In this document: one piece after another, positions 28,081-36,831 of the stretch
Position numbering within the stretch: position 1 is the first letter of the stretch
How the letters are laid out: every line of letters starts with the position of its first letter
Origin: an uncultured Erysipelotrichaceae bacterium
GTDB taxonomy: Bacteria; Bacillota_I; Bacilli_A; RF39; UBA660
Direction: 5' to 3'
NCBI GenBank assembly: GCA_902785135.1
Contig: CACZXL010000003.1
Location: forward strand, 1-64,000
Length of the DNA: 64,000 bases
Made by a program: the position numbers and the translations under genes
The notes under the pieces: model-generated
What the model was told of the DNA's origin: nothing
The model's input: only the letters and a program-made list of their open reading frames with translations
The model's database searches: none

Positions 28081-28710
28081 ATGTGTAAGATTAATACCGC
28101 GAACTATAAAAATTGTCAGACAGAAAATGGAATCTCTATCTCAGGTGATAGAGGAGCAGAAGTAAATTTTAAAGGAAGCAGATATTTACCTATGCTGGCA
28201 CCAAAAATATGGATTGATAGAGATGAAAAAATACCAGAAGAAGAAATGATCAGATACAATATGACTGAATATTTTAAACAATGTTTAAGTAAATTAGATC
28301 CTGAAGAAGTATTTAACTTAATTCCAGATGGTTCAATATTATTATGTTCTGGTGATAATGACCAGCTAAGTCATAGACAGTTATTTGCATTTTGGATAGA
28401 ATTATTTTTAGGAGAAAGAACTTCTGAAGTATATGAGAATCCTCAAAGAGAAACTCTTCGTAAATTAGATAGACCTGAATATTTAAAAGATATGTTTGAA
28501 GAAATTATCAAAGAAGAATATGATATGCATTGCTTTGATACTATTAAAGAAGCATATGAATATAATAAGAAATATAATATAAAAGAAATTGAAGAAAAAA
28601 GAAGATATAAAGAAGAATTAATTGAAAAGGGATTATATGGCATTATTATGCCAGAAAAAACTAATGAAAAAAATAATATAAAAACACTTGGTTTAAAATT
28701 GACTTCTTAA
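28081..28710 (+). CDS. DUF488-like protein
   Basis: 209 aa, strong SD AGGAGGTG. The middle reads LPMLAPKIWIDRDEKIPEEEM, YFKQCLSKLDPEEVFNLI and SILLCSGDNDQLSHRQLFAFWI. This matches the DUF488 layout, where LLCxE...CHR precedes an amphipathic helix, but here C(xx)C-H-R is replaced by CSGDNDQLSHRQ. Function unknown. C-terminal 60 residues are helical and charged. The promoter of the following T-box operon starts inside its last codons. Confidence 0.55.
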   Translation: MCKINTANYKNCQTENGISISGDRGAEVNFKGSRYLPMLAPKIWIDRDEKIPEEEMIRYNMTEYFKQCLSKLDPEEVFNLIPDGSILLCSGDNDQLSHRQLFAFWIELFLGERTSEVYENPQRETLRKLDRPEYLKDMFEEIIKEEYDMHCFDTIKEAYEYNKKYNIKEIEEKRRYKEELIEKGLYGIIMPEKTNEKNNIKTLGLKLTS

Positions 28711-28727
28711 TAAATATATATTAAAAT
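28699..28727 (+). promoter_or_regulatory. Promoter of tyrS T-box operon
   Basis: TTGACT (28699-28704), 17-bp spacer, TAAAAT (28722-28727). The hexamers are identical to those of the serS T-box and the 60735 leader. Confidence 0.85.
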
Positions 28728-28734
28728 GTAATTG

Positions 28735-28932
28735 TTAATGTTGATTGGCAAAAGAGTAATTAATTAAATGAAAAGTAGAGATTTAAGTGGTTGGTGAAAA
28801 CTTAAACATATAATTAATGAATATACATTGCTTTGAGTTAAATCGTTAATCGCGTTAAGATAATGAGGTAGATTAATTCTATGAAGTAAGGTGGTACAAC
28901 GGTAATACGTCCTTACATCATAGGATTTTTTT
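28735..28932 (+). promoter_or_regulatory. T-box leader (tyrosine)
   Basis: The T-box core AAGGTGGTACAACGG (28888-28902) with 3' partner CGTCCTTAC (28908-28916) is clear. Upstream, the specifier region reads GAATATACATT: GAA, then TAT (28822-28824), then A, which is a Tyr codon in the same context as the Ser codon in the serS leader. Uncharged tRNA-Tyr would bind and allow read-through into the HAD-tyrS genes. The downstream T tract (28926-28932) follows a hairpin that encloses the T-box (see findings), so the switch geometry is unusual. Transcription should start near 28734. Confidence 0.9.
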
Positions 28933-28950
28933 GTTTTTTAGGAGGTATCC

Positions 28951-29583
28951 ATGATAAAAAGAATTATATTTGATCAAGATAATACTTTAGTTGAATGGAA
29001 AGATGAATATGATAAAACATATAATTATGCTTTAGATGAATTAGGTATATCTTATACTGATCAAGACTTAAAAGAATTAATTCATGCGGTTGATACATAT
29101 GAATTATCTTATGATATATTTAAAAAAGAATATATAGTAGAACAAATAAATAAGCATACTAGTTTAAATGTACCAGATAATTTTATAGATGTATGGGAAA
29201 AGTATTTATGTGATTGTTATTCTGATACAGATAAAGTTATTATCCCAACTCTAGAATACTTATCTAAAAAATATGAATTAGTAGTATTATCAAATTGGTT
29301 TACTTATAATCAAGTAGAAAGATTAAAGAGTTTAGGAATGGATAAATATTTTACTGAAATAATATGTACTGATACTGTTAAAAATAAACCTAATAAAGAA
29401 GCATTTATTAAAGCTTGTGGAACACATAAACCTGAAGAATGTTTAATGGTGGGAGATAGTATGAATACTGACATAAATGGTGCGATTAATGCTGGACTAG
29501 AAGCAATTCTTCTAGATCCTAAAGGAATGTATGAATATAAAAATAAAATTAAAAGTATAAAAGAATTGGAGGAATTATTATGA
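28951..29583 (+). CDS. HAD-superfamily hydrolase
   Basis: 210 aa. Motif I FDQDNTLVE (nucleophile Asp8, acid/base Asp10), cap helices (~20-85), motif II VVLSNW, motif III Lys in VKNKPNKEAF and motif IV MVGDSMNTDINGAINAG. It is a phosphatase of the small-molecule type; substrate unknown. SD AGGAGGT. It overlaps tyrS (ATGA) and shares its T-box, so the enzyme is made when charged tRNA-Tyr is scarce, which is an unexpected pairing. Confidence 0.9.
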   Translation: MIKRIIFDQDNTLVEWKDEYDKTYNYALDELGISYTDQDLKELIHAVDTYELSYDIFKKEYIVEQINKHTSLNVPDNFIDVWEKYLCDCYSDTDKVIIPTLEYLSKKYELVVLSNWFTYNQVERLKSLGMDKYFTEIICTDTVKNKPNKEAFIKACGTHKPEECLMVGDSMNTDINGAINAGLEAILLDPKGMYEYKNKIKSIKELEELL

Positions 29584-30812
29584 AATTTTATGATGAGTTA
29601 AAATGGAGAGGATTAATTAAAGACGAAGCAGGAGAAGATTTAGAAAAGGTTATTAATGAATGTAACGCTACATTTTATTGGGGTACTGATCCAACTGCAG
29701 ATTCATTACATATTGGTCACTTTTCTAGTTTAGTTACTGCGAAAAGACTTGCGAAAGCAGGATTTAAACCAGTTTTATTAATTGGTGGTGCAACAGGTAT
29801 GATAGGTGATCCAAGACCAACTGCGGAAAGAGAAATTATTGATAAAGAAGTAGTTTTAAGTAATGTTGAATCTATTAAAAAACAAGTTACTAATATTTTT
29901 AATGGAAATGTAGAAGTAGTTAATAACTATGATTGGACTAAAGATATTAATGTTTTAGATTTCTTAAGAGATACAGGAAAGTATATTAATGTTAATTATA
30001 TGCTTGCGAAAGATATTATTAATAGAAGATTAGAAACAGGTATTACTTTCGCAGAATTTACTTATACATTACTTCAAGGTTATGACTTTATGCATTTATA
30101 CCAAACTAAAGGAGTAACAATGCAAGTTGCGGGTTCTGATCAATGGGGTAATATAACAACAGGTATAGAATTAATAAATAAAAAACTAGGTAAAACTGCG
30201 TATGCATTTACAATGCCATTAATCCTAGATAGTACTGGTAAAAAATTTGGTAAGAGTGAAGGAAATGCTTTATGGCTAGATAAAGAAAAAACTTCTCCAT
30301 ATCAAATATATCAATATTTTATTAATTCTACAGATGATAAAGTAGAAGAATACTTAAAAGTATTTACATTCTTATCTAAAGAAGAAATAGAAGAAGTTAT
30401 GAGAATTCATAATGAAAAACCAGAATTAAGACACGCTCAAAAAGTACTTGCGTCAGAAGTAATTAAAGATCTTCATGGTGAAGAAGAATGTGAAAAAGCA
30501 ATTAAAATTACAGAAGCTTTATTTAGTGGAAATATAAAAGATTTATCTGAAGATGAATTAAAAGATTCTATGAGTGGTGTTGATACATATGAAATAGATG
30601 AAGAAAAGAATATAGTAGATATGCTTGTAGATACTGGTATACTATCTAGTAAAAGAGAAGCTAGAGAATTTGTTACTAACGGATCTATAAGTGTAAATGG
30701 AGAAAAGGTAACAGACTTAGAAATGCTTGTAAATAAAGATGCTTCGTTATATAATAAATATATAGTAGTTAGAAGAGGTAAGAAAAAGTACTATTTAGTT
30801 ATTATTAAATAA
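29580..30812 (+). CDS. tyrS: Tyrosyl-tRNA synthetase
   Basis: 410 aa class I synthetase. HIGH motif SLHIGHFSSL, tyrosine-binding YTLLQGYDFMHLY, GSDQWGNITTG, KMSKS-type KFGKSEGNALWL and a C-terminal S4 RNA-binding domain (DTGILSSKREAREFVTNGSISVNGEKV). Complete. Translation is coupled to the HAD gene through ATGA, and transcription is controlled by the tyrosine T-box upstream of that gene. Confidence 0.97.
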   Translation: MKFYDELKWRGLIKDEAGEDLEKVINECNATFYWGTDPTADSLHIGHFSSLVTAKRLAKAGFKPVLLIGGATGMIGDPRPTAEREIIDKEVVLSNVESIKKQVTNIFNGNVEVVNNYDWTKDINVLDFLRDTGKYINVNYMLAKDIINRRLETGITFAEFTYTLLQGYDFMHLYQTKGVTMQVAGSDQWGNITTGIELINKKLGKTAYAFTMPLILDSTGKKFGKSEGNALWLDKEKTSPYQIYQYFINSTDDKVEEYLKVFTFLSKEEIEEVMRIHNEKPELRHAQKVLASEVIKDLHGEEECEKAIKITEALFSGNIKDLSEDELKDSMSGVDTYEIDEEKNIVDMLVDTGILSSKREAREFVTNGSISVNGEKVTDLEMLVNKDASLYNKYIVVRRGKKKYYLVIIK

Positions 30813-30823
30813 GGAGGATTAAT

Positions 30824-31195
30824 ATGAAATATTTTTCTAAAGAAAAGGATACATTTTTAAAAGTAGTTAACGCAGTTATAATTATGGGATTTGTTTTATC
30901 AGTAATAATTTTAGTCGCTACTGGTATACAAATAATTAATAAAGAACCAGTTTTATCTTATAAAGAATACGCTAAAAATGTATGTACTATTGATAAGCTT
31001 GAATATGAATGTACAGATGATTCTTGTATTAAAGAATTAGATACTGAAAGAAAGAAAACATGTACTACTTATTATTTAGAATATAAGAAGGAACAAAAAA
31101 GAGTTAATAAAAGAAATACTAATAATTTCTTTATTTCACTTGCGAGTTCAGTATTATTATTTATAATGTTACATTTATTAAATAAAAAGATATAG
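30824..31195 (+). CDS. Small two-TM membrane protein, unknown
   Basis: 123 aa, SD AAGGAGG. TM1 ~14-37 (VVNAVIIMGFVLSVIILVATG), an external loop of ~65 residues with four cysteines (VCTIDKLEYECTDDSCIKEL ... TCTT) that could form two disulfides, then TM2 ~102-118. Not recognised. It is 11 bp after tyrS and probably in the T-box operon; a terminator covers its stop. Confidence 0.75.
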   Translation: MKYFSKEKDTFLKVVNAVIIMGFVLSVIILVATGIQIINKEPVLSYKEYAKNVCTIDKLEYECTDDSCIKELDTERKKTCTTYYLEYKKEQKRVNKRNTNNFFISLASSVLLFIMLHLLNKKI

Positions 31196-31211
31196 AAATA
31201 TATCTTTTTTT
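31185..31211 (+). terminator. Terminator of tyrS operon
   Basis: AAAAGATATA/TATATCTTTT with GAAA loop and T tract. Confidence 0.88.
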
Positions 31212-31219
31212 GTTATAAT
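31211..31219 (+). promoter_or_regulatory. Extended -10 promoter
   Basis: A perfect TGTTATAAT abuts the upstream terminator; ATG 31235 follows 16 bp later. Confidence 0.75.
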
Positions 31220-31234
31220 TAAGTAGGTGATTAT

Positions 31235-31747
31235 ATGAAAGTATTATTTATATCTGATATACATGGATTAGATACTAATTTACATATTATAGAAGATGAA
31301 ATTATTAATAAAAAAATAGATAAATTAGTATGCTTAGGAGATTTATATTCAAGTACTGGTAAAGAAAAAGTAAGAGATTTCTTAAATAAATATAAAGATA
31401 TTCTAATATGTATGGAAGGTAATTGTGATTCACCATATGATATAGAAGAATCAGATTTTCCTATATATCCAGGTATTATTTCTTTAAATATTGATGATAA
31501 AAAAATATATATAACTCATGGCAACAAATATAATATAGATAGAAGAAATGGATTTGATGGAGATATATTAGTGTATGGACATAAACATATTCCTTATATA
31601 AAAAAAGATAATAATCAAATATTTATATGTGTAGGATCTATATCTTATCCTAGGGATGAAAAAGGTTGTTCATACATGATATATGATAATAAAGAATTTT
31701 TAATATATGATTTAGATAAAAATGTAATTGACGGTATAAAGATATAG
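31235..31747 (+). CDS. YfcE/MJ0936-type metallophosphoesterase
   Basis: 170 aa. All calcineurin-like metal motifs appear: VLFISDIHG (D-x-H), LVCLGDLY (GD), MEGNCDSP (GNCD), YITHGNKY (GH-like) and LVYGHKHIP (GHTH-type). It is a small cytoplasmic phosphodiesterase of unknown substrate. Monocistronic, with a terminator over the stop. Confidence 0.92.
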   Translation: MKVLFISDIHGLDTNLHIIEDEIINKKIDKLVCLGDLYSSTGKEKVRDFLNKYKDILICMEGNCDSPYDIEESDFPIYPGIISLNIDDKKIYITHGNKYNIDRRNGFDGDILVYGHKHIPYIKKDNNQIFICVGSISYPRDEKGCSYMIYDNKEFLIYDLDKNVIDGIKI

Positions 31748-31764
31748 TATTCTATATCTTTTCT
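31738..31764 (+). terminator. Terminator
   Basis: A perfect 10-bp AAAGATATAG/CTATATCTTT with TATT loop and T-rich tail. Confidence 0.85.
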
Positions 31765-31772
31765 TTTATTTA

Positions 31773-31781
31773 TGATAAAAT
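31773..31781 (+). promoter_or_regulatory. Extended -10 promoter of the rimM-trmD operon
   Basis: TGATAAAAT, 15 bp before ATG 31797. Confidence 0.6.
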
Positions 31782-31796
31782 ATAAGTGGTGGTTTT

Positions 31797-32432
31797 ATGC
31801 AGATAGAGATTGACGGAATAATATATGATGTTATTATAGAAAAGAAAAATAATAAGAATACATATTTAAGAGTAAAAGAAGATTTAAATATATATGTAAC
31901 AACATCATATTTAACACCTAATTTTGCGATAAAGAAGTTTGTTAATTCTAATATTCCATTTATTAAAAAACAAATAGAAAAGATGGAAAAAAGAATAGAA
32001 AAGAAGCTAGATTATTATTATCTAGGAGAAATAATAAATGTTGTTATTATAGATAATATTAAAAAGACTAGTTTTGAAAATAATACTTTATATGTAAAGA
32101 ATAAATCAGAAATAGATAAATGGTATAAAAAACAAATGAAGATAGTTTTTAAAGAGCATTTAGATATGATATATGATAGATTCACAGAACATGTTCCATA
32201 TCCTAATTTAGTAATTAGAAAAATGTCTACTAGATGGGGAGTATGCAATAAGAATTTAAAAAAAGTTACTTTAAATAGTGAATTAATATATAAAGATACT
32301 AAATTCTTAGATTATGTAATAGTACATGAGTTATCTCATTTTATACATTTTGATCATAGTAAAGCTTTTTGGGAGTTAGTAGGAGAAAATGAACCTAACT
32401 ATAAAAGATTAAGAAAGGAGTTACAAGAATGA
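31797..32432 (+). CDS. YgjP-like metal-dependent hydrolase (DUF45)
   Basis: 211 aa. The zinc site HELSH (177-181) with the third ligand His187 (FDHSKAFW), and the preceding MSTRWGVCNKNLKKVTLNSELI, define the DUF45/YgjP family of cytoplasmic M48-like peptidases. The substrate is unknown. First gene of a long operon running through rRNA methyltransferase, rimM, trmD, trpS, a glycosyltransferase and plsC; shares ATGA with the next gene. Confidence 0.92.
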   Translation: MQIEIDGIIYDVIIEKKNNKNTYLRVKEDLNIYVTTSYLTPNFAIKKFVNSNIPFIKKQIEKMEKRIEKKLDYYYLGEIINVVIIDNIKKTSFENNTLYVKNKSEIDKWYKKQMKIVFKEHLDMIYDRFTEHVPYPNLVIRKMSTRWGVCNKNLKKVTLNSELIYKDTKFLDYVIVHELSHFIHFDHSKAFWELVGENEPNYKRLRKELQE

Positions 32433-33151
32433 TAGAGTCAGTTGATAATAGTAGAATTAAAGAAATTAGAAAATTAAAAGAAAAAAAATATAGAGATCAA
32501 GAAAAGTTATTTTTAGTAGAAGGAGAACATCTTGTTCTAGAAGCATATAAATCTAAATTATTAAAAACAGTTATATTATGTAATAGAGATATAGATTTAG
32601 ATATTGAAAAAATAGAAGTATCAGAAAAAGTAATGAATACTATTAGTGATATGCCTTCTAAAGTAGATATAGTTGGTGTATGTGAAATAGTTGATAATAA
32701 AATTAGTTTAGATAGTAATGTTTTAATACTTGATGGAATTCAAGATCCTGGTAATCTAGGTACTATTATTAGATCAGCGGTCGCATTTAATATTAAAAAT
32801 ATAGTTTTAAGTAAAAATACTGTTGATATATATAATCCTAAAGTATTAAGAGGATGCCAAGGTATGAATTTTCATCTTAATATAATTAGAGATAATATAT
32901 TAGAAATAATAGATGATTTAAAGGATAATAATTATATAATATATGGTACAGATGTTGTAAATGGACTTGACATAAAAGATGTTAAAAAGACTGGGAAATA
33001 TGCTATAATAATGGGGAATGAAGGAAATGGAATAAGTCCTGAAGTAAAAGAAATAGTTGATAAAAATATATACATAAATATGAATGAAAAATGTGAAAGT
33101 TTAAATGTAGGAGTATCCGCATCAATTATTTTATATGAATTAAGTAAGTAG
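32429..33151 (+). CDS. TrmH/SpoU-family rRNA 2'-O-methyltransferase
   Basis: 240 aa. N-terminal substrate-binding domain (NSRIKEIRKLKEKKYRDQEKLFLVEG) and a SPOUT knot: ILDGIQDPGNLGTIIRSAVAFNI, YGTDVVNG, AIIMGNEGNGIS, ESLNVGVSASIILYEL. It methylates a 2'-OH in 23S rRNA or tRNA using SAM; the exact site cannot be told (RlmB/YsgA-like). Confidence 0.93.
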   Translation: MIESVDNSRIKEIRKLKEKKYRDQEKLFLVEGEHLVLEAYKSKLLKTVILCNRDIDLDIEKIEVSEKVMNTISDMPSKVDIVGVCEIVDNKISLDSNVLILDGIQDPGNLGTIIRSAVAFNIKNIVLSKNTVDIYNPKVLRGCQGMNFHLNIIRDNILEIIDDLKDNNYIIYGTDVVNGLDIKDVKKTGKYAIIMGNEGNGISPEVKEIVDKNIYINMNEKCESLNVGVSASIILYELSK

Positions 33152-33159
33152 GTGATTAT

Positions 33160-33636
33160 ATGGAATTTATAAGAATAGGTAAAATTGTTAATACTCATGG
33201 TATAAAAGGAGAACTTAGAATATTATCTGATTTTAGACATAAAGATAAAGTATTTAAAGTTGGAATGAAGTTTTATGTAGGTAAGGATAAAGAAGAGTTT
33301 ACTGTTAATAGTTATAGATTCCATAAGATATTTGATATGGTTACCTTTAATGGTTTTAATAATATAAATGATGTTTTATATTTAAAAGGTAGACCAGTTT
33401 ATATTAATAAAGAAGATTTAGTTTTAGATGATGGAGAAGTTTATATAGAAGATTTAGTTGGATATGATGTTATTATTGGTGAAAAAGTACTAGGAAAAGT
33501 TACTGGAGTAATGTATAATAGTAAGGCAAATGATATTTTAAAGGTTGGAGATACTCTTGTTCCTTATGTTAAAGATTTAATTATTAAAATAGAGGATAAT
33601 AAGATATACTACAAAGAAATCGGGGGATTACTATGA
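33160..33636 (+). CDS. rimM: Ribosome maturation factor RimM
   Basis: 158 aa, normal length. RIGKIVNTHGIKGELRI and FRHKDKVFKVG mark the N-terminal domain; GRPVYINKEDL and the PRC-barrel DLVGYDVIIGEKVLGKVTGVM follow, then DTLVPYVKDLIIKI. It assists 30S head assembly with S19. It overlaps trmD by ATGA-type 4 bp, the classical rimM-trmD pairing. Confidence 0.95.
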   Translation: MEFIRIGKIVNTHGIKGELRILSDFRHKDKVFKVGMKFYVGKDKEEFTVNSYRFHKIFDMVTFNGFNNINDVLYLKGRPVYINKEDLVLDDGEVYIEDLVGYDVIIGEKVLGKVTGVMYNSKANDILKVGDTLVPYVKDLIIKIEDNKIYYKEIGGLL

Positions 33637-34733
33637 AAATAAATATATTAACTTTATTTCCAAATATGTTTGATGGATTTTTAACTGAATCAATTATTAA
33701 ACGTGCGGTTGATAATAAAAAAGTAGATATTAATATTAAGAATTTAAGAGATTATTCTAAAAACAAACATAAACAAGTAGATGATACCCCATATGGTGGA
33801 GGCGCAGGAATGGTTCTTATGTGTGAACCAGTATTTGATGCAGTAGAAGATATAAAAAAGAAAAATACTAAAGTAATTATGATGACTCCACAAGGAAAAC
33901 AATATGATCAAAAGATGGCAGAAAAATTATCAAAGGAAAAAGATTTATTAATTATATGTGGTCATTATGAAGGATTTGATGAAAGAATATCATCAATTGT
34001 TGATGAAGAAATTAGTATAGGTGATTATGTATTAACTGGTGGAGAAATACCTGCGATGGTATTAACTGATTCAATAACAAGATTACTTCCAGGAGTAATA
34101 GAAGAAGAATCTAAAGATAATGACTCATTCACAGATAACTTATTAGATTATCCGACTTATACTAAACCTAGAGAATATAGAGGTATGAAAGTACCTGATG
34201 TATTATTATCTGGTGATCATAAAAAGATAGATGAATGGCGTAAAGAAGAACAAATTAAAAAAACAAAAGAAAAAAGACCAGATTTAATTAATAATAGAAA
34301 AAGAAAAACTATTGGAAAATATTCATTAATAGAAGATACTAGTAAAAAACAAATAGTTAATTTAAATATGGATAATGCATATAAATTTTCTCCTAAGAAG
34401 AAAGGAGTATTTGATGTAAATAAGGTAATGATAGTAGAACCTACATTTATATCAAAAGTTGCTAAAAAGAATCTTCAAAAGAAATTAGGAAGTTTATTAA
34501 ATCAAGTTCAAATAGTATTAAATGATGAAACTGATGATGAAGGAGCTAGTTATGTTCTTGGAGAATTAGATAGAATGAAAGCATTAATAATTTCATTATA
34601 TGCTAAATACTTAGATCAAGAGTATTTATCTTTATTAATGATAAAACTAGATGCTTTAAAAAATGAAGTTGCTCTAAAAGAAATGGAAAAAATAGAAACA
34701 GTAAATTATAATAAAAAGGGAAGGAGTAGATAA
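33633..34733 (+). CDS. trmD: tRNA (guanine-N1-)-methyltransferase TrmD with C-terminal extension
   Basis: 366 aa, against ~225-250 usual. Residues 1-219 are a complete TrmD: MKINILTLFPNMFDGFL, VDDTPYGGGAGMV, IICGHYEGFDERI, the trefoil knot SIGDYVLTGGEIPAMVLTD and EYRGMKVPDVLLSGDHKKIDEWR. It makes m1G37 in tRNA. Residues ~220-366 are extra: a basic linker (NRKRKT), a beta-like block (VMIVEPTFISKVAKKNLQKK) and a helical block (YVLGELDRMKALIISLYAKYL, LSLLMIKLDALKNEVALKEM), ending KKGRSR. The reading frame continues without interruption, so this looks like a true fusion. Confidence 0.95.
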   Translation: MKINILTLFPNMFDGFLTESIIKRAVDNKKVDINIKNLRDYSKNKHKQVDDTPYGGGAGMVLMCEPVFDAVEDIKKKNTKVIMMTPQGKQYDQKMAEKLSKEKDLLIICGHYEGFDERISSIVDEEISIGDYVLTGGEIPAMVLTDSITRLLPGVIEEESKDNDSFTDNLLDYPTYTKPREYRGMKVPDVLLSGDHKKIDEWRKEEQIKKTKEKRPDLINNRKRKTIGKYSLIEDTSKKQIVNLNMDNAYKFSPKKKGVFDVNKVMIVEPTFISKVAKKNLQKKLGSLLNQVQIVLNDETDDEGASYVLGELDRMKALIISLYAKYLDQEYLSLLMIKLDALKNEVALKEMEKIETVNYNKKGRSR

Positions 34734-34734
34734 T

Positions 34735-35775
34735 ATGGGTAATATTATTTTAACAGGAGATAGACCAACAGGTAGATTACATTTAGGTCATTATGTTGGA
34801 TCACTTAGAAACAGAGTTAAGTTACAAAATGAAGGAAATTATGATGAAATGTATGTTATGATTGCGGATTCGCAAGCATTAACAGATAATTTCGATAATC
34901 CCAAAAAAATACAAGATAACTTACATGAAGTTATATTAGATTATTTAAGTGTTGGATTAAATCCAGAAAAAGTTACTTTCTTTATTCAATCAGAAGTTAA
35001 TGCATTAACAACTTTAACATACTATTATATGAATTTAGTAACTGTATCAAGATTACAAAGAAATCCAACTATAAAAACTGAAATAAAATTAAGAGGATTT
35101 GATGAAAGTGTTCCTGCAGGATTCCTTAGTTATCCAGTAAGCCAAGCTGCTGATATAACAGGATTTAATGCTAATATTATTCCAGTAGGTGATGATCAAT
35201 TACCATTACTTGAACAAACTAATGAAATAGTAAGATCATTTAATAGAATATATGGTGAAACATTAAGAGAATGTGAAGCATATCTAGAAAAAGATGAAAA
35301 AGCTCAAAGACTTCCTGGAATAGATGGAAATGCTAAGATGAGTAAAAGTTTAGGAAATGGTATTTATCTAGCAGATACTCCTGAAGAAGTATATAAAAAA
35401 GTAATGAGTATGTATACTGATCCAGATCATATTAAAATAGAAGATCCTGGAAAAGTAGAAGGTAATATGGTATTTACTTATTTAGATGTGTTTGCGACTG
35501 ATGAACAAATAAGTAAATATTCTGATTTTAGTTCATTAGAAGAGATGAAAAATCAATATAGATCTGGTGGACTAGGAGATGTAAAAATTAAAAAAGTATT
35601 ATATGAAGTATTAGAAGAATTACTAGAACCAATTAGAGAAAAAAGAAAATATTATGAAGAACATATGGATGAAGTAGAAAAGATATTAAAAGAGGGTACA
35701 GAAAAAGCAATTAGTAAGGCTAATGAAACATTAGCAAATGTTAAAAAGGCAATAGGAATAGATTATTTTGAATAA
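34735..35775 (+). CDS. trpS: Tryptophanyl-tRNA synthetase
   Basis: 346 aa class I synthetase. TGDRPTGRLHLGHYVGSL contains the HIGH-type motif; VMIADSQALTDN, PVSQAADITGFNA and PVGDDQLPLLEQTNEI are tryptophan-site motifs; KMSKS is NAKMSKSLGN. One base after trmD, SD GGAAGGAG. It overlaps the glycosyltransferase start by 8 bp. Confidence 0.97.
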   Translation: MGNIILTGDRPTGRLHLGHYVGSLRNRVKLQNEGNYDEMYVMIADSQALTDNFDNPKKIQDNLHEVILDYLSVGLNPEKVTFFIQSEVNALTTLTYYYMNLVTVSRLQRNPTIKTEIKLRGFDESVPAGFLSYPVSQAADITGFNANIIPVGDDQLPLLEQTNEIVRSFNRIYGETLRECEAYLEKDEKAQRLPGIDGNAKMSKSLGNGIYLADTPEEVYKKVMSMYTDPDHIKIEDPGKVEGNMVFTYLDVFATDEQISKYSDFSSLEEMKNQYRSGGLGDVKIKKVLYEVLEELLEPIREKRKYYEEHMDEVEKILKEGTEKAISKANETLANVKKAIGIDYFE

Positions 35776-36808
35776 AAAAGTAAGTATAATTGTACCTGTC
35801 TATAATGCTGAAAAGTATCTTGATCGTTCTATCAAATCATTGTTAGAACAAACATATGATAATTTAGAAATAATATTAATTGATGATTGTTCAACTGATA
35901 ATTCAAAAAAAGTAATTCAAAAATATGCTTCATCAGATAACAGAATTAGACCATTTTATAGTGAAATAAATAATGGTGTTAGTAGATCTAGAAATATAGG
36001 TTTAAAATCCTTTACTGGAGATTATGTATTCTTCATGGATGCAGATGATTACATTACTAATACTGCTATTGAAAAAATGGTGAAAGCTTCAGAAAAATAT
36101 AATGCTGATGTAGTAGATAATTATCATTTAATTATCTACACTAATAAGAATAAGAATTATTATTTTACAGAAAACAAAATACCAAAAGATATACTTGTTA
36201 TGGGCAATTTAAAAAATAATATAGATGTATTAACAAAAGCCACTTATATAACAGGTAAGATTATTAAAAAAGAATTAGTTGAAGGTATGACTTTTGATGA
36301 AAGTCTAAGAAGATATGAAGATTTAGTTTTTGAACATCAATTAAAAGTAAAGATAAATAATATGATATTTTTAAATGAGCCTTGTTACTATTATTATCAA
36401 GTATCAGATTCATTAATTAATACATTAGGAGAAAAACATATTGCGTATTTAGATGCTGCTAAAAAAGTAATAGATGTTTATAAAGATAATACAGAAGAAA
36501 TTAAACAAAGAATAGAAGCTTTATTATTTACTAATGCCTTTTTAACAGGTGTTTCTAAAGTAGTTAAAAATGATAAAAGTTTAGAAGATAATACTTCGAT
36601 TTTAAAAGAATATATAAATCAATTTGATTCGTTATTTTTAACATGGAGAACAAATAAGTATATAAATAATATAATAAGAAAATATGTAATTAAATTAATT
36701 AATAATGATAAAAAAATATATAATTTAATTAAAAGAACTAGAAATATTGATTTTATAAAATTATATTTTAAATTCTTATCAATTAGATATAGTTATAAAA
36801 TTAAATAA
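35768..36808 (+). CDS. Family 2 glycosyltransferase
   Basis: 346 aa, TTG start at 35768 inside the end of trpS; no ATG lies near, and GGAA stands 8 nt before. The GT-A core is clear: VSIIVPVYNAEKYLDRSIKSLLEQTYDNLEIILIDDCSTDNS, GVSRSRNIGLKSFTGDYVFFMDADDYI (DxD metal site). The C-terminal third is helical. It should transfer a sugar to an envelope polymer or lipid. No TM helices seen. Confidence 0.92.
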   Translation: MNKKVSIIVPVYNAEKYLDRSIKSLLEQTYDNLEIILIDDCSTDNSKKVIQKYASSDNRIRPFYSEINNGVSRSRNIGLKSFTGDYVFFMDADDYITNTAIEKMVKASEKYNADVVDNYHLIIYTNKNKNYYFTENKIPKDILVMGNLKNNIDVLTKATYITGKIIKKELVEGMTFDESLRRYEDLVFEHQLKVKINNMIFLNEPCYYYYQVSDSLINTLGEKHIAYLDAAKKVIDVYKDNTEEIKQRIEALLFTNAFLTGVSKVVKNDKSLEDNTSILKEYINQFDSLFLTWRTNKYINNIIRKYVIKLINNDKKIYNLIKRTRNIDFIKLYFKFLSIRYSYKIK

Positions 36809-36831
36809 TTTGTACAAAGGGGGTGTACAAA
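36809..36831 (+). promoter_or_regulatory. Hairpin presenting the plsC SD site
   Basis: TTTGTACA (36809-36816) and TGTACAAA (36824-36831) are a perfect 8-bp inverted repeat. The loop is AAGGGGG, the plsC Shine-Dalgarno, and the ATG starts at the next base. It could be an RNA hairpin controlling initiation, or a DNA operator. Confidence 0.7.
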
